The notes under the pieces are model-generated. The model saw only the letters and a program-made list of their open reading frames with translations. It had not been told where the DNA came from and did no database searches. From positions 154,381-218,380 of the forward strand of contig NZ_JAEINV010000007.1 in assembly GCF_016342705.1 (NCBI RefSeq): 64,000 nucleotides of DNA, read 5' to 3'. The DNA is from Lutibacter sp. (GTDB lineage: Bacteria; Bacteroidota; Bacteroidia; Flavobacteriales; Flavobacteriaceae). Numbering within the stretch: position 1 is the first letter of the stretch; each line of letters starts with the position of its first letter. Made by a program: the position numbers and the translations under genes. This document shows positions 61,893 through 64,000 of this stretch, in pieces.

Positions 61893-62789
61893 TTATTTTC
61901 TCGGGTGAAAAGTATTTAATACATCTTTTAAAAAGCTTTTATCTAAATGCATATAAATTTCGGTAGTGGTAATGCTTTCGTGTCCTAACATTTGTTGTAT
62001 AGCTCTTAAATCAGCGCCACGCTCTAATAAATGAGTTGCAAAAGAATGTCTAAAAGTATGTGGACTAATTTTCTTTTTTATTCCTACTTTTATGGCTAAA
62101 TTTTTTATAATTGTAAAAATCATAACTCTTGTTAAATTTTTTCCTCTTCGGTTTAAAAAAATAGTGTCTTCATATTTTTTTTGAATATTTAAATGAACAC
62201 GAATAGCATTGATGTAAAATAGAATGTATTTTTGGGTTTGTGTATTTATAGGAACAAATCGTTCTTTGTTTCCTTTTCCTAAAACACGAATAAAACCTTC
62301 TTCAAAAAATAAATCAGACAGCTTTAAATTTATAAGTTCAGAAACTCGCAAACCACAACTATAAAGTGTTTCTAAAATAGTTCTGTTTCTTTCGCCTTGC
62401 GGTTCACTTAAATCAATGGCATGTATTAAAATATCAATTTCTTCTAAAGAAAGGGTGTCAGGTAATTTTCTTCCAATTTTTGGCGACTCAATTAAATCCA
62501 TCGGATTTTCTTTTCTATAATCTTCAAAAACTAAATAATCAAAAAAGTTTCGTAATCCTGAAATTAATCGCGACTGTGAACGCGCATTAATTGATTTTGA
62601 AGCGGTATAAATAAATTCCTGAATATCATCATTATTTATTAAAATAGGGGAAACGGATAGGTTATTTTCTTCTAAATATAAGATTAACTTTTTTACATCT
62701 CGGGCATAACTTTCTATGGAGTTTTTAGCTAACCCTTTTTCAATTTTTAAGTAAAACTGGTAATCGTTTAAAATATCTAACCATTTCAT
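61893..62789 (-). CDS. xerD: Site-specific tyrosine recombinase XerD
   Basis: A 298-aa tyrosine recombinase that resolves chromosome dimers at dif. The N-terminal SAM-like domain (about 5-90) precedes the catalytic domain, with Arg in YSCGLRVSELINLKLSDL, Lys in RVLGKGNKERFVPI, HxxR in SPHTFRHSFATHLLERGADL, His in IQQMLGHESITTTEIYMHLD, and the nucleophile Tyr in that last segment. The closing segment FHPR is typical of XerC/D. No integrase-type neighbourhood or att site is present, and it sits next to aroQ as in many Bacteroidota, so it is the housekeeping enzyme. Confidence 0.93.
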   Translation of the reverse strand: MKWLDILNDYQFYLKIEKGLAKNSIESYARDVKKLILYLEENNLSVSPILINNDDIQEFIYTASKSINARSQSRLISGLRNFFDYLVFEDYRKENPMDLIESPKIGRKLPDTLSLEEIDILIHAIDLSEPQGERNRTILETLYSCGLRVSELINLKLSDLFFEEGFIRVLGKGNKERFVPINTQTQKYILFYINAIRVHLNIQKKYEDTIFLNRRGKNLTRVMIFTIIKNLAIKVGIKKKISPHTFRHSFATHLLERGADLRAIQQMLGHESITTTEIYMHLDKSFLKDVLNTFHPRK

Positions 62790-62889
62790 AATGTAAATAT
62801 ATGGTTAAAATTGTTTTTTGTTTAAAATAATTTAGTGGGATACTTTTATTGATTTTAAGTATATTAGTTGAACAAAATTTTAAAAAATT

Positions 62890-63447
62890 ATGAAAAAATA
62901 TATTTTAAGTTTACTGATAATGGGTTTAGCATTAAATGCTGAATTTTTAAATGCACAAAGTTTAAACCAATTTGGAATTAAAGCGGGTGTAAATATGATG
63001 GGAATCCATTCAAAGTTAGATGAAACATCGTCTACAGCCAATAAAACTGGCTTTTTTTTAGGTGTATTTATGGAGTTTATTAAAACTGTAGATTTTTCTA
63101 TTCAACCAGAAATTAATTATTCTTCTACCGATAATTTGGTAAATGACAATATTAGTTTATTGCATATTCCAATTTTACTAAAATATAAATTGGGTAATAA
63201 GTTTGAAATTTATGGAGGGCCAGAATCACAGTTTTTATTAAAAGTAAGTAATACAAATATTAAAAATGATAACTATAAAAAGTTTATTTTAGCAGCTGAT
63301 TTGGGGGCGAGTTTTCTAATTTCTGAAAATTTATCACTTGATGCACGGTATAATTTGGCACTTTCTAAATATATAGACTATGGCTATAATTCCTATAAAA
63401 AATTAAATTTTATTCAAATAGGATTGGCTTATAAATTTGATAATTAA
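62890..63447 (+). CDS. Outer membrane beta-barrel protein (PorT-like family)
   Basis: A 185-aa outer membrane protein. Signal peptide KKYILSLLIMGLALNAEFLN with cleavage after NAQ; the mature chain starts LNQFGIKAGVNMMGIHS and shows strands of about ten residues with turns (FSIQPEINYSS, LLKYKLGNKFEIYGGPES, SLDARYNLALS) and ends IQIGLAYKF, the pattern of the outer-membrane-beta-barrel_2/PorT-like family with eight strands. The role is unknown. It lies between xerD (divergent) and aroQ (co-oriented, 58-base gap). Confidence 0.85.
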   Translation: MKKYILSLLIMGLALNAEFLNAQSLNQFGIKAGVNMMGIHSKLDETSSTANKTGFFLGVFMEFIKTVDFSIQPEINYSSTDNLVNDNISLLHIPILLKYKLGNKFEIYGGPESQFLLKVSNTNIKNDNYKKFILAADLGASFLISENLSLDARYNLALSKYIDYGYNSYKKLNFIQIGLAYKFDN

Positions 63448-63472
63448 AGAAACATATCAGAAAGAATTGTTT

Positions 63473-63480
63473 TACTTTTG
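63473..63480 (+). promoter_or_regulatory. -7 promoter element of aroQ
   Basis: TACTTTTG matches TAnnTTTG, 25 bases before the aroQ ATG. No -33 TTG was seen at standard spacing. Confidence 0.45.
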
Positions 63481-63505
63481 AAAAAAGACATTTAGAAATT
63501 ATTTT

Positions 63506-63919
63506 ATGAAAATTTGTATATTAAACGGACCAAATTTAAACCTTTTAGGAAAAAGAGAACCAGCAATATATGGTAGTTTAACTTTTGAAGAATTTTTTAA
63601 TACTTTAAAAGAGAAATATTCAACTATTGAGTTACATTATTTTCAAAGTAATGTTGAAGGAGAATTGATAAATAAACTACATGAAGTTGGTTTTAGTTTT
63701 GATGGAATTATTTTAAATGCGGGAGCTTATACGCATACGTCGGTAGCAATTGGCGATGCTATTAAAGGAATTGAAACTCCAGTTATTGAAGTTCATATAT
63801 CTAATGTGCATTCAAGAGAAGATTTTAGACATATTTCATTTATTGCACCAAATGCAAAAGGTGTAATAGCGGGATTTGGATTGCAAAGTTATGAGCTAGC
63901 TTTAAAGAGTTTTTTATAA
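63506..63919 (+). CDS. aroQ: Type II 3-dehydroquinate dehydratase
   Basis: A 137-aa enzyme of the shikimate pathway that dehydrates 3-dehydroquinate to 3-dehydroshikimate. The sequence opens with ILNGPNLNLLGKREPAIYG, including the catalytic Arg and Tyr. It then has YFQSNVEGELINKLHEV, LNAGAYTHTSVAIGDAI with the substrate-binding Asn, and VHISNVHSREDFRHISFIA with His and Arg of the lid, ending in GVIAGFGLQSYELAL. The length is normal for a dodecameric type II enzyme. An insertion sequence begins 9 bases downstream. Confidence 0.95.
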   Translation: MKICILNGPNLNLLGKREPAIYGSLTFEEFFNTLKEKYSTIELHYFQSNVEGELINKLHEVGFSFDGIILNAGAYTHTSVAIGDAIKGIETPVIEVHISNVHSREDFRHISFIAPNAKGVIAGFGLQSYELALKSFL

Positions 63920-63928
63920 GTGCAAAAC

Positions 63929-64000
63929 TGTCCCGTCCTAAAATAAGTTGACACAAAATCAACTTATTATGTATTATTCAGAGAAACCGCTTAAGAAGCG
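63929..64000 (+). mobile_element. Left end of an insertion sequence (partial, cut by window edge)
   Basis: From TGTCCCGTCC at 63929 the sequence changes character right after aroQ: a terminal TG typical of IS3-type ends, a 10-bp inverted repeat AATAAGTTGA/TCAACTTATT (63942-63951 with 63959-63968), and an ATG at 63969 directly after it. I take this as the left end of an IS, probably of the IS3 group. Only 72 bases are visible, so the family and completeness cannot be confirmed. Confidence 0.6.
63969..64000 (+). CDS. Transposase N-terminus (partial, cut by window edge)
   Basis: An open frame from ATG 63969 to the window end reads MYYSEKPLKK. The basic start right behind an inverted repeat fits the first ORF (helix-turn-helix protein) of an IS3-type element. 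Only ten whole codons are present. Confidence 0.5.
   Translation, partial: MYYSEKPLKK

Noticed and set aside
61893..62789. Integrase of a genomic island
   Set aside because: The length, motifs and neighbourhood (aroQ) fit housekeeping XerD, and no att repeats or cargo genes were found.

Overview
The window is AT-rich, tightly packed bacterial chromosome that reads as a member of the Flavobacteriaceae (Bacteroidota). Supporting signs are: promoters of the Bacteroidetes type (TAnnTTTG near -7, TTG near -33); very few Shine-Dalgarno sequences; many lipoproteins with SC/GC lipoboxes; SusC-like carboxypeptidase-regulatory/TonB-dependent outer membrane proteins; families typical of this group (DUF6048, DUF6452, DUF5700, YfiT/BstA, tricorn-like S41, GH92); and a three-gene pnt transhydrogenase. 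The genus cannot be fixed from the sequence. No rRNA, tRNA, CRISPR array or prophage was seen.

Layout. 0-14 kb: the edge of a gene resembling DUF962/Mpo1, a large outer membrane receptor-like protein, then a long minus-strand series (BstA-like DinB protein, TPR lipoprotein, cyclophilin-FKBP fusion, tricorn protease, small lipoprotein, nucleoside phosphorylase, SUI1 factor, a 57-aa membrane protein, an isopenicillin-N-synthase-like dioxygenase, DUF6048, DUF6452, RlmD, cytochrome c). 14-24 kb: rocD, a DEAD-box helicase with an RG-rich tail, a thioredoxin-fold lipoprotein without CxxC, an ABC-F ATPase, an ECF sigma factor operon and a 484-aa conserved unknown. 24-31.6 kb: pntA1-pntA2-pntB, a metallo-beta-lactamase-fold hydrolase, a methyltransferase, a GH92 alpha-mannosidase and a pentapeptide-repeat protein. 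31.6-37 kb: a TetR-controlled efflux operon (TetR, TolC, HlyD, two ABC-2 permeases, no ATPase). 37-50 kb: housekeeping genes (FAH hydrolase, RhlE-like helicase, FAD dehydrogenase, CorA, GNAT-nitrilase, DnaQ/GIY-YIG nuclease with a LexA-like repressor, histidine kinase, S9 peptidase, endonuclease III). 50.4-54.6 kb: a small accessory patch of thioredoxin-like lipoproteins and a DUF5700 peptidase, with signs of decay. 54.6-64 kb: bcp, TonB-dependent receptor, M23 peptidase, coiled-coil protein-zapA-6S RNA-rny, xerD, outer membrane protein, aroQ, and the first bases of an insertion sequence at the right edge.

No wholly new large system is evident. The most unusual parts are: the 50.4-54.6 kb patch, where one lipoprotein gene is cut by an in-frame TAG, another small lipoprotein gene has a plausible coding extension beyond its stop, a third has lost its lipobox cysteine, and related hairpin spacers lie between genes; the LexA/CI-like repressor translationally coupled to a DnaQ-GIY-YIG/UvrC-like nuclease; an ABC-F protein with one degenerate ATP site; and two genes whose promoter -7 box lies 4-5 bases from the start codon, suggesting leaderless mRNA. 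Several small genes that are easy to miss (34, 48, 51 and 57 aa) and a 6S RNA gene are also recorded.
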